Shown here in pieces: positions 1 to 6,362 of a stretch of DNA of 38,175 nucleotides. The position numbers and the translations under genes are program-made. Source of the DNA: Comamonadaceae bacterium (lineage in GTDB: Bacteria > Pseudomonadota > Gammaproteobacteria > Burkholderiales > Burkholderiaceae_C); contig JAIYCB010000020.1 of assembly GCA_027488215.1 (NCBI GenBank), forward strand, positions 1 through 38,175, read 5' to 3'. The first letter of the stretch is position 1. Each line of letters opens with the position of its first letter. The notes below the pieces were generated by a model. That model was not told where the DNA came from and ran no database searches. It worked only from the letters and a program-made list of their open reading frames with translations.

Positions 1-60
1 CGGCGCTGCATGTGCCGGCGCGCGACGTTGTGAAGAATCAGCGATAGTGGCCGCGAGGCC
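1..60. repeat. Terminal direct repeat, left copy
   Basis: Bases 1-60 are identical to bases 38116-38175. A minus-strand gene reads continuously across the join when the two copies are merged. This is what an assembler leaves when it closes a circle, giving a 38,115 bp molecule. It is too short to be a typical phage long terminal repeat, so I read it as an assembly overlap rather than biology. Confidence 0.9.
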
Positions 61-146
61 AGCAGCTGCTCAAGCGGCACGTCCGTGCGCAATAGCCGGT
101 GCGCGACCTCGAGCGCGGCTTGATCCGGTTCAATGCGCGGCTGCAC
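1..146 (-). CDS. Small helical protein of unknown function, N-terminal part (gene crosses the circle join)
   Basis: Joining the minus strand from 146 down to 1 with 38115 down to 38070 gives one 63-residue ORF. It starts at a GTG at 146 and begins VQPRIEPDQAALEVAHRLL. A GGAG ribosome site lies about 8 nt before the GTG, and the start overlaps the stop of the gene at 130-369 by 17 nt. The protein is charged and helical with no domain I recognise; the C-terminal half is Arg/Gln-rich (NVARRHMQRRAQADLKKLQ). It lies just upstream of the cytosine methyltransferase gene in the same leftward block, so it is likely co-translated with it. Function unknown. Confidence 0.7.
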   Translation of the reverse strand, partial: MQPRIEPDQAALEVAHRLLRTDVPLEQLLASRPLSLILHNVARRHMQR

Positions 147-369
147 GAGGCGTCTCCGGCAGGGGCCAGTTCGCAACAATGGCTTGCACCGTCGGCAGCA
201 GACGCTGCTGCATGCACGGGCCGCATTGGCAGTCGCCGACCAGGCGCAGCGATTTCGGGCCCAGCCTCGGTGCCAGGCCGCGCGCGGCGATGTAGTCATG
301 GCCTTTCAGACCCGCGAATGGATCCGGCAGCGTGCAGCGCACGCGCACGGTGAAGATCAGATCATCCAT
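130..369 (-). CDS. Hypothetical protein with a CxCxxC motif
   Basis: 79 residues starting MDDLIFTVRVRC. The middle carries DCQCGPCMQQR, a tight cysteine cluster that could bind metal, preceded by a basic stretch (GLAPRLGPKSLRLVG). The start overlaps the end of the small membrane protein gene upstream (stop at 357) and its stop overlaps the next gene, the close packing typical of this leftward block. I do not recognise a family. A competing frame at 38-226 is excluded because this frame links cleanly to both neighbours. Confidence 0.65.
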   Translation of the reverse strand: MDDLIFTVRVRCTLPDPFAGLKGHDYIAARGLAPRLGPKSLRLVGDCQCGPCMQQRLLPTVQAIVANWPLPETPRAAAH

Positions 370-545
370 TCGATGATCTCCGGCACGATCAACGCAGCAG
401 CGAGCAGCAGCGCAATCGTCGCGCCCTGGTGGTGCGCGATCCAGTCATCGTCGGCCGTCAGGAAGGCGGCCAGCCGCCCTTGCGCACGTGTGGGCGCATC
501 GGCGGCCCCGGCATGGTTCATCGGTATATTGGCTGTACTGATCAT
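357..545 (-). CDS. Small single-pass membrane protein
   Basis: 62 residues from the ATG at 545 (an ATG at 551 is also possible; neither has a good ribosome site). The C-terminal third, GATIALLLAAALIVPEIIEW, is a convincing membrane helix, with a polar Asp-rich stretch (TADDDW) before it. It is first in a run of overlapping leftward genes that continues across the circle join. It may be expressed from the repressor-controlled promoter near 1780 rather than from its own promoter, since little room exists upstream. Function unknown; a holin-like or superinfection role would be speculation. Confidence 0.5.
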   Translation of the reverse strand: MISTANIPMNHAGAADAPTRAQGRLAAFLTADDDWIAHHQGATIALLLAAALIVPEIIEWMI

Positions 546-578
546 GTGCATGGTCAGACTTTCAAAAAGGAGAACAAC

Positions 579-758
579 ATGGCTGAATCGAACGGAACAC
601 GCGCGCACAATCAGGCGATTGACGCTTCCACGGATTACCTTAGGAACGCCGTGCGAGTGATCGACGAAGTATTCGGAAAGGGGCATGCAAAGGCCCATCC
701 CGAGCTGGTAATCGCCTTCATGCAGACGTGCGCGACGGAGTATCCGCACCTGCTCTGA
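579..758 (+). CDS. Hypothetical 59-residue protein
   Basis: Starts at the ATG at 579 behind a strong AAGGAG site with 7 nt spacing; begins MAESNGTRAHNQAIDAST. It is acidic to neutral and helical, with a C-terminal stretch HPELVIAFMQTCATEYPHL. I recognise no family, but the strong ribosome site and natural composition argue that it is real. It is the only rightward gene inside an otherwise leftward block, and its 3' end overlaps the 3' end of the gene at 718-948 by 41 nt in convergent orientation. That suggests a different expression timing, for example in the lysogen. Confidence 0.65.
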   Translation: MAESNGTRAHNQAIDASTDYLRNAVRVIDEVFGKGHAKAHPELVIAFMQTCATEYPHLL

Positions 759-948
759 TGAAAAAGGCGGCGCCGGGACCGCATTTCCCATCGGTTTCTC
801 GCATGCTCCGACAGTAGTTGCGGTATTCGCCTGTCACGAGATCCAAGCTCTCGGCGACAGGCGCGGCGCATTCGTAAAACTTGCCGCGCGGGCCGAGGAA
901 ATGCGCGCAGTCTCTGCAGAACTTCGGTTCGTTCGTCGGTTGGGTCAT
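718..948 (-). CDS. Cysteine-rich small protein, probably metal-binding
   Basis: 76 residues, beginning MTQPTNEPKFCRDCAHFLG. Cysteines fall as CxxC near residue 11, then at YECAAP, NYCRSM and GKCGPG, an arrangement that could coordinate zinc. A perfect AAGGAG site precedes the ATG at 948. It lies directly downstream of the KilA-N gene in the same orientation and is probably in the same operon. Small cysteine-rich proteins of this look are common in phage early regions, but I cannot name a function. Confidence 0.7.
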   Translation of the reverse strand: MTQPTNEPKFCRDCAHFLGPRGKFYECAAPVAESLDLVTGEYRNYCRSMRETDGKCGPGAAFFIRAGADTPSRTSA

Positions 949-969
949 TGCAGTCTCCTTGGCGACGGG

Positions 970-1740
970 TTATTGCAGCAGGGCGGCGACATTACGGGCA
1001 GCGCGATCGCACTCGCTCTCGCAGCGCGCATTACCGTGCACGTTGAACTTCGTGATTTGTTTGGCGGCGACCAGTTCAGCCATTGCGGTCGCCGTCAACT
1101 GCTCGATGCTCATCAGATCGCGCAGGCTGACTTTGCGTGAAGGCTCGATGCCGTTAGCGCGGCAAACTTCTGATTTGGTGCCGCCCAAGATTGGCCGGTA
1201 GATTGCGTTCGTGCAGCGACCATAGCCTTGGCCAGTGACGCCGTGGTCCTTTAGCGTTGCTGTCAGCCGGCTACGTGCGACCTTGCCTTGCATCCGCTTA
1301 AGCAGCCATTCCTGCTGTTCCGCCGAGGCCTTGTCAGCGATCTCGTCGGCCAGCGTCACATCACCGGATTTCGCGCGGGCGTAGACGTCGTTGACCTGCA
1401 TGTGCAGTTCAGGACTCAGATATTTGGCATAGGCGAGGGCAATCTGCCAGTGCGCATAGGTGCCGCCACCCTTGCCGCGTTTGGCTTTCAAAATGTCACC
1501 TGCGTTGACATTCAGCGCACCCGCGACAGCCTCGATAAACGCCAACCCGGGGCCGCCTGATACACTTACTTTCCCGCTAGTGCCGGATGTTTTCCGGGAC
1601 ACCTTTGCAGCCCAGCGCCTGGGATCAAGCTTGCTGTCCGCCTGCCCCTGCGACAGGGCAGCGGCATAGAGATCGGTCAGGCTGATCAAGCCATCGTCAG
1701 TGCGACGTATTATTTTGTTACTAATTTGAATAGACTTCAT
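970..1740 (-). CDS. KilA-N domain DNA-binding protein
   Basis: 256 residues. The N-terminal ~115 residues are a KilA-N domain: ISNKIIRRTDDGLISLTDL at the start, then YAHWQIALAYAKYLSPELHM and VNDVYARAKSG, the usual core of the fold. The C-terminal half is distinct, with several cysteines near the end (CTNAIYRP, VCRANG, ARCESECDRA). KilA-N proteins are phage DNA-binding regulators or antirepressors. The promoter upstream carries three copies of the operator found at the cI/cro switch, so this gene is likely repressed in the lysogen and first in the leftward early transcript. Confidence 0.85.
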   Translation of the reverse strand: MKSIQISNKIIRRTDDGLISLTDLYAAALSQGQADSKLDPRRWAAKVSRKTSGTSGKVSVSGGPGLAFIEAVAGALNVNAGDILKAKRGKGGGTYAHWQIALAYAKYLSPELHMQVNDVYARAKSGDVTLADEIADKASAEQQEWLLKRMQGKVARSRLTATLKDHGVTGQGYGRCTNAIYRPILGGTKSEVCRANGIEPSRKVSLRDLMSIEQLTATAMAELVAAKQITKFNVHGNARCESECDRAARNVAALLQ

Positions 1741-1752
1741 GATTTTCCCGAG

Positions 1753-1819
1753 TTAGCGTTACGCTTTAATAATAGCGCTTCGCTTTCAATGTCGCAAGAA
1801 TAATTTAGCGTAACGCGAA
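1753..1819. promoter_or_regulatory. Three repressor operators upstream of the KilA-N gene
   Basis: Three 15-bp near-palindromes of the form TTAGCG-N3-CGCTAA: TTAGCGTTACGCTTT at 1753-1767, ATAGCGCTTCGCTTT at 1772-1786 and TTAGCGTAACGCGAA at 1805-1819. The same motif occurs three times between cI and cro (4701-4764). The first two sites cover the -10 side and spacer of the leftward promoter. I infer that the CI-like and/or Cro-like protein binds here. Confidence 0.75.
1769..1797 (-). promoter_or_regulatory. Leftward early promoter (PL-like)
   Basis: On the minus strand a -35 box TTGCGA (1797-1792) is followed after exactly 17 bp by a -10 box TATTAT (1774-1769), 29 bp before the KilA-N start codon. 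An operator (1772-1786) occupies most of the spacer, so repressor binding would block polymerase directly. Confidence 0.7.
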
Positions 1820-1840
1820 ATACTCCTATGTTTCTGTAGA

Positions 1841-1878
1841 TGCAAAAATTTGCCATCCTAATTTTTTGCACCTACAAT
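1841..1878 (+). promoter_or_regulatory. Promoter and dyad symmetry for the brnTA pair
   Basis: TTGCCA (1850-1855), 17 bp, TACAAT (1873-1878) is a near-consensus sigma-70 promoter. It lies so close to the BrnT ATG (1886) that the message would be leaderless or nearly so. A dyad, TGCAAAAATT at 1841-1850 against AATTTTTTGCA at 1860-1870, overlaps the -35 box and spacer. This is where BrnA-type autorepression would act. Confidence 0.65.
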
Positions 1879-1885
1879 TAAGCGC

Positions 1886-2185
1886 ATGAGTTCGATACTG
1901 GCTTGGGACGAAGAAAAGCGGCGCATCAATTTGCGCAAGCACGGACTCGATTTCGCCGATGCCAGTGACGTGCTCGACTCGCGCTATCGGCTGGATGTAC
2001 CGGTCGTGCGGAACGAAGAGCAGCGGATGCTCTCGTTCTCATATGTGCTAGGCCGGCTGCGTGTGCTGACGGTGGTGCATACCGATCGTGACGGTGCGGT
2101 CAGGGTGATCAGCTACCGTCCCGCCGACCAAACAGAAACGGAGGCTTATCGTGAGTGGCTCGAAAACGAATGCGATGACGCGTAA
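1886..2185 (+). CDS. brnT: BrnT-family toxin (ribonuclease)
   Basis: 99 residues, the usual size of BrnT. It shows the family pattern: LAWDEEKRRINLRKHGLDF near the N-terminus, a FADASDVLD segment, and the C-terminal RVISYRPADQTETEAYREWL. BrnT toxins are RelE-like ribonucleases that slow translation and are neutralised by BrnA, which also represses the operon. The gene is immediately upstream of and overlaps the antitoxin gene, and has its own promoter with a dyad. It lies between the KilA-N promoter and the repressor-linked kinase genes, as accessory cargo of the prophage. No ribosome site is visible, which fits a leaderless message. Confidence 0.85.
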   Translation: MSSILAWDEEKRRINLRKHGLDFADASDVLDSRYRLDVPVVRNEEQRMLSFSYVLGRLRVLTVVHTDRDGAVRVISYRPADQTETEAYREWLENECDDA

Positions 2186-2465
2186 GCAAGTGCTCGATGC
2201 GCTGAAGACCCCGCCCAGTGACGGCTATTTCGCTTGGGACGGCGAGGATGTGGATGACCGACCGGCGACGGCCGAAGAAATGGTTGCAGCCATCAGCCTG
2301 GACCGCAAGAAGCGCGGTCGGCCGTTAGGCTCGGGTACAAAGGAACAAGTGGCTATCCGCTTCGATGTTGAGGTTCTCGAAGCCTTTCGCGCCGCCGGGC
2401 CCGGCTGGCAAACGAAGATGAATGCCGCTTTGAAGGACTGGCTTAAAGACCACTCGCCCGCGTAG
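2151..2465 (+). CDS. brnA: BrnA-family antitoxin
   Basis: 104 residues from a GTG at 2151 with GGAGG 7 nt upstream; an internal ATG at 2175 is a weaker alternative. The C-terminal half carries the BrnA pattern: GRPLGSGTKEQVAIRFDVEV, a ribbon-helix-helix strand with following helices, then GPGWQTKMNAALKDWLKDH. The N-terminal half would wrap the BrnT toxin. The 35-nt overlap with brnT couples their translation. As in the family, it is expected to neutralise BrnT and repress the promoter at 1850-1878. Confidence 0.85.
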   Translation: MSGSKTNAMTRKQVLDALKTPPSDGYFAWDGEDVDDRPATAEEMVAAISLDRKKRGRPLGSGTKEQVAIRFDVEVLEAFRAAGPGWQTKMNAALKDWLKDHSPA

Positions 2466-2472
2466 CGGAAAG

Positions 2473-3369
2473 TCAGCTCTCTGCCAGTGCAAGCGCGAAG
2501 TCGGCAAGCTCTTCGGGCGTGTCGCCAACGTGGATCTTGATGCGCGAATCTTTCAGAAACGGCCAGGTGACGCGATCAATATCGTTATCGATCTCGTCGA
2601 GTACGGCTTTGGGGTACATGCCGCTTGCGTAAGAGGGGCGTAAAATCAGCAGCGCGCCGCGTCCTCGTTGCACATGCTTGGCAGCTTGTTCAAAATTGAC
2701 GTATCCCTCGAGCAGCGACGCGGATCGATAGATCGGCGATTTGAATTTGGCCGACACGATGGTGCCAAACAGATCGGCCGTAAACAAGTCCGATCCCCGC
2801 CAGATCGGCAGGTCAATCTGGTGGCGCTTGCCAGCCTCATCAACCAGTTCGACCGGCTGCTCGCGAAAAATACTTGACCACTGTTGCCCCATCTTGCGAC
2901 GTGCGATGCGCTCGATATCCTTGCGCAGCTTCGTGGTTTTCACAACATCCGGGGCGGGTCCTTCATCGCGAACCAATTCACGGTTATGGCCGATGGTCAC
3001 CAGATCCGCATACAGGTCGTCCAGAATTTCCTGCGGGTTATTGCCACCCACATAGCGCTTCGCGGTAAAGGTCAGTTGCGGGCTAGGCGATGCGAGCTTG
3101 CGCTGCTCGAGCAAGAGCTCACGCAGCAGTTGCAGCAAGAACGCAAAGTTTTCGGCGCCGTCAGCGCCGAACAATGCCCTGAAGCCGCCGATGCCCGGCA
3201 CGATGCGCGCATGGGGCTTGCGCGATCCTTTTTGTGTGAACACGACACCGACATTGAACCGTTCGCCGGAAAGCACATCGGGTTCAAATTGAATGGCCTG
3301 CCACGTTCCCTCGATCGCCGGCTTCGGGATCGGCAGCGCAAATTCTGACAGGTCGGCGTATTGGCTCAT
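2473..3369 (-). CDS. DUF3037-like partner of the HipA-like kinase
   Basis: 298 residues. The N-terminal part matches the DUF3037 pattern as I know it: an early strand WQAIQFEPDV followed by SGERFNVGVVF, then a basic GSRKPHARIVPG. The rest is mixed helix/strand without a motif I can name. Its ATG overlaps the kinase stop codon (ATGA), so the two are translationally coupled. DUF3037 proteins often sit beside HipA-family kinases, but their job is unknown. It would be co-transcribed from the repressor promoter, making it a lysogen-expressed gene. It ends tail-to-tail with brnA, 8 bp away. Confidence 0.7.
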   Translation of the reverse strand: MSQYADLSEFALPIPKPAIEGTWQAIQFEPDVLSGERFNVGVVFTQKGSRKPHARIVPGIGGFRALFGADGAENFAFLLQLLRELLLEQRKLASPSPQLTFTAKRYVGGNNPQEILDDLYADLVTIGHNRELVRDEGPAPDVVKTTKLRKDIERIARRKMGQQWSSIFREQPVELVDEAGKRHQIDLPIWRGSDLFTADLFGTIVSAKFKSPIYRSASLLEGYVNFEQAAKHVQRGRGALLILRPSYASGMYPKAVLDEIDNDIDRVTWPFLKDSRIKIHVGDTPEELADFALALAES

Positions 3370-4292
3370 AACAGGAGCTGATTGTACGCCGATTGATACA
3401 GCTGCTTCAAAGCCACCGCGCGGCCCAGAAGAAATTTCTCAAACCCGGCGGCGTCATTCGGGTCGGCAATGCGCTCCCACCACTGACGCAACTCGGGCAG
3501 CGCCAGACGTACGGCTGTTTCGTGATAATCCAGATGTAGCAGGATTTCTTCGACAGTTGCTTTTGGAACGCCATCGGGCCACGCGCGCGCCAGAAGGTTG
3601 TCTGGTTGCATGTGATTCAGGCGCGCAGCCAACAGGGCGATGTCCCAGTCGCCATAATCCCCAACCAACCGTCCGTGATCGATCAGGCGGTAACTGTGTT
3701 TCTTGATTCGACGAAGATTGCCAAGATGCCGGTCGGTGTTGATGACATGCTGATCGAAACGCGCAGCCAGCGGCAATTCCGGCCAACGCTGCAAGTCTTC
3801 GGCAAACCGCTGGACGCCAGTTGATTGCCAGGTGATATACGCATCTTCACCTGCTACTGCGCTGACACAGAAGGCCGGATATTCGGCATTCGGATTCTTG
3901 GCCAGCGCGGCAGTGATCCAACCACGATGCGCAGGTGGCGGAGATTTCATTCGGCTCAGAGGGATCATGGCGACACAGGCGTAATCGGCCATGGGCGCCC
4001 CCAGCGCCCGGCCCAGTACGAAGGCAGTAATTTCGTTCATCAACCCGCGACGGTCATTCTGCGGATGATAGATTTTTGCGAAGAACCTTAGGCGCCCGGC
4101 TTGCGGGTGATGTATGTCACAGCCATGCACGCAAGAGGCGGTTTCGAGTTTTGGCCAGCCACGGAATGACAGATAAGCCGTCGATGGCAACAGCGGGACG
4201 ATGTCAAGACTTGCGCTTGTGCTGCTCGAGCGCGCGGCGGATGCCGGGGTAGTCGGATTCGGAGACGGTGGGGGCGGGTCGGATAGCGACAT
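3366..4292 (-). CDS. HipA-like Ser/Thr kinase
   Basis: 308 residues. FFAKIY (about 70-75) holds a candidate ATP-binding lysine; FDQHVINTDRHLGN (179-192) is the catalytic loop with Asp187 and Asn192; LIDHGRL (203-209) is the metal-binding loop with Asp205. This is the short HipA kinase core, without the usual N-terminal subdomain or a HipB partner. The only ATG, at 4292, lies 89 nt inside the end of the repressor gene, giving a proline/serine-rich N-terminus that probably has little structure. Placed directly behind cI, it should be made in the lysogen. A role in growth arrest or superinfection exclusion is inference. Confidence 0.75.
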   Translation of the reverse strand: MSLSDPPPPSPNPTTPASAARSSSTSASLDIVPLLPSTAYLSFRGWPKLETASCVHGCDIHHPQAGRLRFFAKIYHPQNDRRGLMNEITAFVLGRALGAPMADYACVAMIPLSRMKSPPPAHRGWITAALAKNPNAEYPAFCVSAVAGEDAYITWQSTGVQRFAEDLQRWPELPLAARFDQHVINTDRHLGNLRRIKKHSYRLIDHGRLVGDYGDWDIALLAARLNHMQPDNLLARAWPDGVPKATVEEILLHLDYHETAVRLALPELRQWWERIADPNDAAGFEKFLLGRAVALKQLYQSAYNQLLL

Positions 4293-4692
4293 GCAATACC
4301 TGCGTAAGGGTATCGATCAATTGTTGGGACGACGTGCCACTTTCTTCTGCTGCAATGATTTCTTGAATAAGCAATCGAGCTTGGTTGCTCAGCTTGCCTG
4401 ACGATCTGAACATCACAGTGTTTGTCGCCTGCTCTGGCAAGTTCTCATTAAGCTCTCCTCGAGCTCCGTCCATCCACCCAGTTGGCTTTCCGCAGGCAAC
4501 CTCAATCTCCCGGCAAGAATCCGACCGCATTCCCCTCGGTCGACCTGTTTTTGAGTCAGGAGACGCATTCAGCCACTGACTGAGTTGCGCTTTGCTTTTT
4601 CCAACTCTATTGGCAAGTTTTGCAACTCCTCCTTCTTCCGAAATAAGAATTGCAAGTTTTTCCCGCCTGATTTCGTCAACAGTTTTCACCAC
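4204..4692 (-). CDS. CI-like repressor (XRE family, no peptidase domain)
   Basis: 162 residues from a GTG at 4692 (GTG at 4689 also possible). A longer ATG start at 4746 is rejected because it would translate through the operators. The N-terminal helix-turn-helix is clear: REKLAILISEEGGVAKLANRVG, KSKAQLSQWLNASPDSKTG, then REIEVACGKPTGWMD. The C-terminal ~70 residues lack the Ser/Lys peptidase of lambda CI, so induction cannot be by RecA-driven self-cleavage. It may be released by an antirepressor (KilA-N, BRO) or by the ImmA-type protease at 33389-34483. No ribosome site is present; a TATCTA box ends 5 nt before the GTG, suggesting a leaderless message. Confidence 0.85.
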   Translation of the reverse strand: MVKTVDEIRREKLAILISEEGGVAKLANRVGKSKAQLSQWLNASPDSKTGRPRGMRSDSCREIEVACGKPTGWMDGARGELNENLPEQATNTVMFRSSGKLSNQARLLIQEIIAAEESGTSSQQLIDTLTQVLHVAIRPAPTVSESDYPGIRRALEQHKRKS

Positions 4693-4700
4693 GTTATTAG

Positions 4701-4764
4701 ATAGCAAAACGCTATAAAAAGAAATTCGCGATACGCTATTGACCAACTTTTAGCGTATCGCTAA
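4701..4764. promoter_or_regulatory. Three repressor operators between cI and cro
   Basis: ATAGCAAAACGCTAT (4701-4715), TTCGCGATACGCTAT (4725-4739) and TTAGCGTATCGCTAA (4750-4764) share the form TTAGCG-N3-CGCTAA. The last is a perfect dyad. Centres are 24-25 bp apart, close to the three-site layout of lambda OR. The rightmost site lies in the spacer of the cro promoter and the leftmost lies against the cI start. Confidence 0.85.
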
Positions 4765-4767
4765 ACT
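4739..4767 (+). promoter_or_regulatory. Rightward early promoter (PR-like)
   Basis: TTGACC (4739-4744), 17 bp, TAAACT (4762-4767). The expected start of transcription falls on or within a base or two of the cro ATG at 4774, so cro would be leaderless. The perfect operator at 4750-4764 fills the spacer. Confidence 0.7.
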
Positions 4768-4773
4768 TTCGGC

Positions 4774-5040
4774 ATGAAACTCCAAGAATACGTCGCCCAA
4801 CTAGGCTCCCAAGCCAAGCTGGCGCGCACGCTGGGCGTGCCAGCGGTGTTGATCAGCCAGTGGGCCAACCAGAAGCGTCCGGTACCGCTGGACCGCTGTG
4901 TGCAGATCGAGCAGGCGACCGAAGGGCAAGTCACCTGTGAAGAGCTTCGTCCGGACAAAGCGTGGTACTGGACTTACCTGCGTACGACTTGCACGCATAT
5001 TGGTGCGTCAACCGTTTCCGTTGGAGAGCGCACGCCATGA
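4774..5040 (+). CDS. Cro-like / YdaS-type DNA-binding protein
   Basis: 88 residues. A compact helix-turn-helix fills the first 60: LQEYVAQLGSQAKLARTLGV, then VPAVLISQWANQKRPVPLDR and a CVQIEQATEGQVTCEEL ending. The C-terminal tail looks unstructured. It diverges from the CI-like gene across three operators and is first in the rightward transcript, the position of cro. The start codon is essentially at the promoter's +1. Its stop overlaps the next gene (ATGA). Confidence 0.85.
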   Translation: MKLQEYVAQLGSQAKLARTLGVPAVLISQWANQKRPVPLDRCVQIEQATEGQVTCEELRPDKAWYWTYLRTTCTHIGASTVSVGERTP

Positions 5041-5267
5041 GCCTGCCCTTGAAGGAGTTCCGCGGAAAGATCACGGCGGAGGCCGACGCCGTCATCTCGA
5101 CGCTGGCTGAGCGCGAAGGCCAAGAGAAGCAAGAGATCGTTCGGGAAATCCTTCATCGCTGGGCGTTGGAAAAAATTAATGAGGCCAGATTAATCAATGT
5201 GTATCTGGAGCGCGAGGGATTAGAGGGGATTCTCAGGGAGCGCCGGGGCATTGCGCGCAACCCGTAA
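5037..5267 (+). CDS. Small early protein, helical, unknown function
   Basis: 76 residues starting MSLPLKEFRGKITAEADAV, with the ATG overlapping the cro stop codon. The segment KITAEADAVISTLAEREGQ followed by EIVREILHRWALEKI looks like a strand plus two helices and is reminiscent of small ribbon-helix-helix regulators. The C-terminus is Arg-rich. It is likely co-translated with cro. I can give no firm function; a second early regulator is a guess from position and composition. Confidence 0.7.
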   Translation: MSLPLKEFRGKITAEADAVISTLAEREGQEKQEIVREILHRWALEKINEARLINVYLEREGLEGILRERRGIARNP

Positions 5268-5339
5268 ATTCCTGCTCCCGACCCGCACATTACGCAGGCT
5301 TTGTACACACGACATCGGCAATCACCTTGGATTTTTGAC

Positions 5340-5852
5340 ATGACCCTTCGCTATTCCGACACCAACCAGCACGACGCACTGTACAAAGTCGCACGCACGT
5401 ACCCGGGCGGCATCGAGGCACTCGCGCAGCGCATGGGCAAAACGGCCAATGTCCTCTACAACAAGCTGCGCCCGGGCGTCGACAGCCACTATCCGTCATT
5501 CGAGGAAGTCTCCGAGATCGTCGAGCTGTGCGCGGCCGCCGGTGTCCAGAATGCGACGCTGCCGATCGAGGCGCTGTGCCAGCGGCATAACCTGGTTGCC
5601 TTCACCTTCCCGACGCTCAACCACCTGACCGACGACGACCTGACACAGTCGGTCTGCAAGGCGATGCAGGAGCTCGGCGACGTCACCGGCGCCATTGCCG
5701 GCGCACTGGCCGACGATGGTCGCATCTCGATGCGCGAGCTCGACGCCATCGAGCGCGAGATCCAGCAGTCGCTGGGCGCCATCGGTGCGCTCCGTGAGCG
5801 GGTGCGTTCGCGTGCTGACCGTGCGGCGGTTATCGCGGGAGGCGATAAATGA
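5340..5852 (+). CDS. CII-like phage regulatory protein (CP76 type)
   Basis: 170 residues from the ATG at 5340; an upstream start at 5301 would add residues without a ribosome site. The pattern ALYKVARTYPGGIEALAQRMG, then NVLYNKLRPGVDSHYPSFEE, is typical of the CII/CP76 family of phage regulators with an N-terminal DNA-binding domain. A GALADDGRISMRELDAIERE segment and a helical Arg-rich end follow. CII proteins activate the lysogenic promoters. Its place after cro and before the primase matches cII in lambdoid phages. Confidence 0.8.
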   Translation: MTLRYSDTNQHDALYKVARTYPGGIEALAQRMGKTANVLYNKLRPGVDSHYPSFEEVSEIVELCAAAGVQNATLPIEALCQRHNLVAFTFPTLNHLTDDDLTQSVCKAMQELGDVTGAIAGALADDGRISMRELDAIEREIQQSLGAIGALRERVRSRADRAAVIAGGDK

Positions 5853-6181
5853 TCTTTTTCCCGATGCAGATGCCGGCCACGGCCCTGGTGCTGAACCGAC
5901 CCGCGATGTCGCTATTGGTCGATTTGGCCTGTTTCGAGGAAGAGCTCTGGGTGGCGCTGGTCGCCGATGGCAAGCATGAGGCCGATTCGCATCCTGTCGT
6001 CGGTTATGTGCGGCTGCAAAAGCGACTTACACAGCACCCGCCGCTAACCACTTATGCAGTAGTGGAAGCGCGTCCTGCCAGTGATCCACCGCCCAATCCC
6101 GCATCCTGGACGACCATTTTTCAATGGCCTTCGCTGGGAGATTACGAACGACTTGTGCAAGAAGGGAGCGTTCATGTCTGA
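5849..6181 (+). CDS. Hypothetical early protein
   Basis: 110 residues, starting MIFFPMQMPATALVLNRPAM, with the ATG overlapping the upstream stop (ATGA). It looks like a soluble mixed alpha/beta protein with a proline-rich middle (RPASDPPPNPASWTT). No motif or family is recognised. The tight overlap on both sides places it in the rightward early operon between the CII-like gene and the primase. Confidence 0.65.
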   Translation: MIFFPMQMPATALVLNRPAMSLLVDLACFEEELWVALVADGKHEADSHPVVGYVRLQKRLTQHPPLTTYAVVEARPASDPPPNPASWTTIFQWPSLGDYERLVQEGSVHV

Positions 6182-6359
6182 GAGTGCTCGCGCGAAGAAT
6201 CCACCGGTGGCCATGACGGTGCGCATCTTGGGCGATACGACGGGAATCCATGCCCAGCTCGCTGAGCTGTCAGCGCTTTTTGAACGCGCTCCCGAGAGTC
6301 GCCGCGAAGATCTTGCCAGCCTCGCCAACGCCTGCTGGCGACAGCGCGGGCAGCGATAG
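6174..6359 (+). CDS. Hypothetical 61-residue early protein
   Basis: Starts at the ATG at 6174 behind AAGGGAG at good spacing, inside the end of the preceding gene. It begins MSESARAKNPPVAMTVRILG. The body is helical (GIHAQLAELSALFERAPES, then REDLASLANACWRQRG). No family recognised. Ribosome site, overlap and composition support a real gene of the early operon. Confidence 0.65.
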   Translation: MSESARAKNPPVAMTVRILGDTTGIHAQLAELSALFERAPESRREDLASLANACWRQRGQR

Positions 6360-6362
6360 GGG

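Noticed and set aside
4693..4746. A longer repressor starting at ATG 4746
   Set aside because: The added residues would be translated from inside two operators and the promoter; the first residues (MVNSVSRISFYSVLLSNN) look noncoding.
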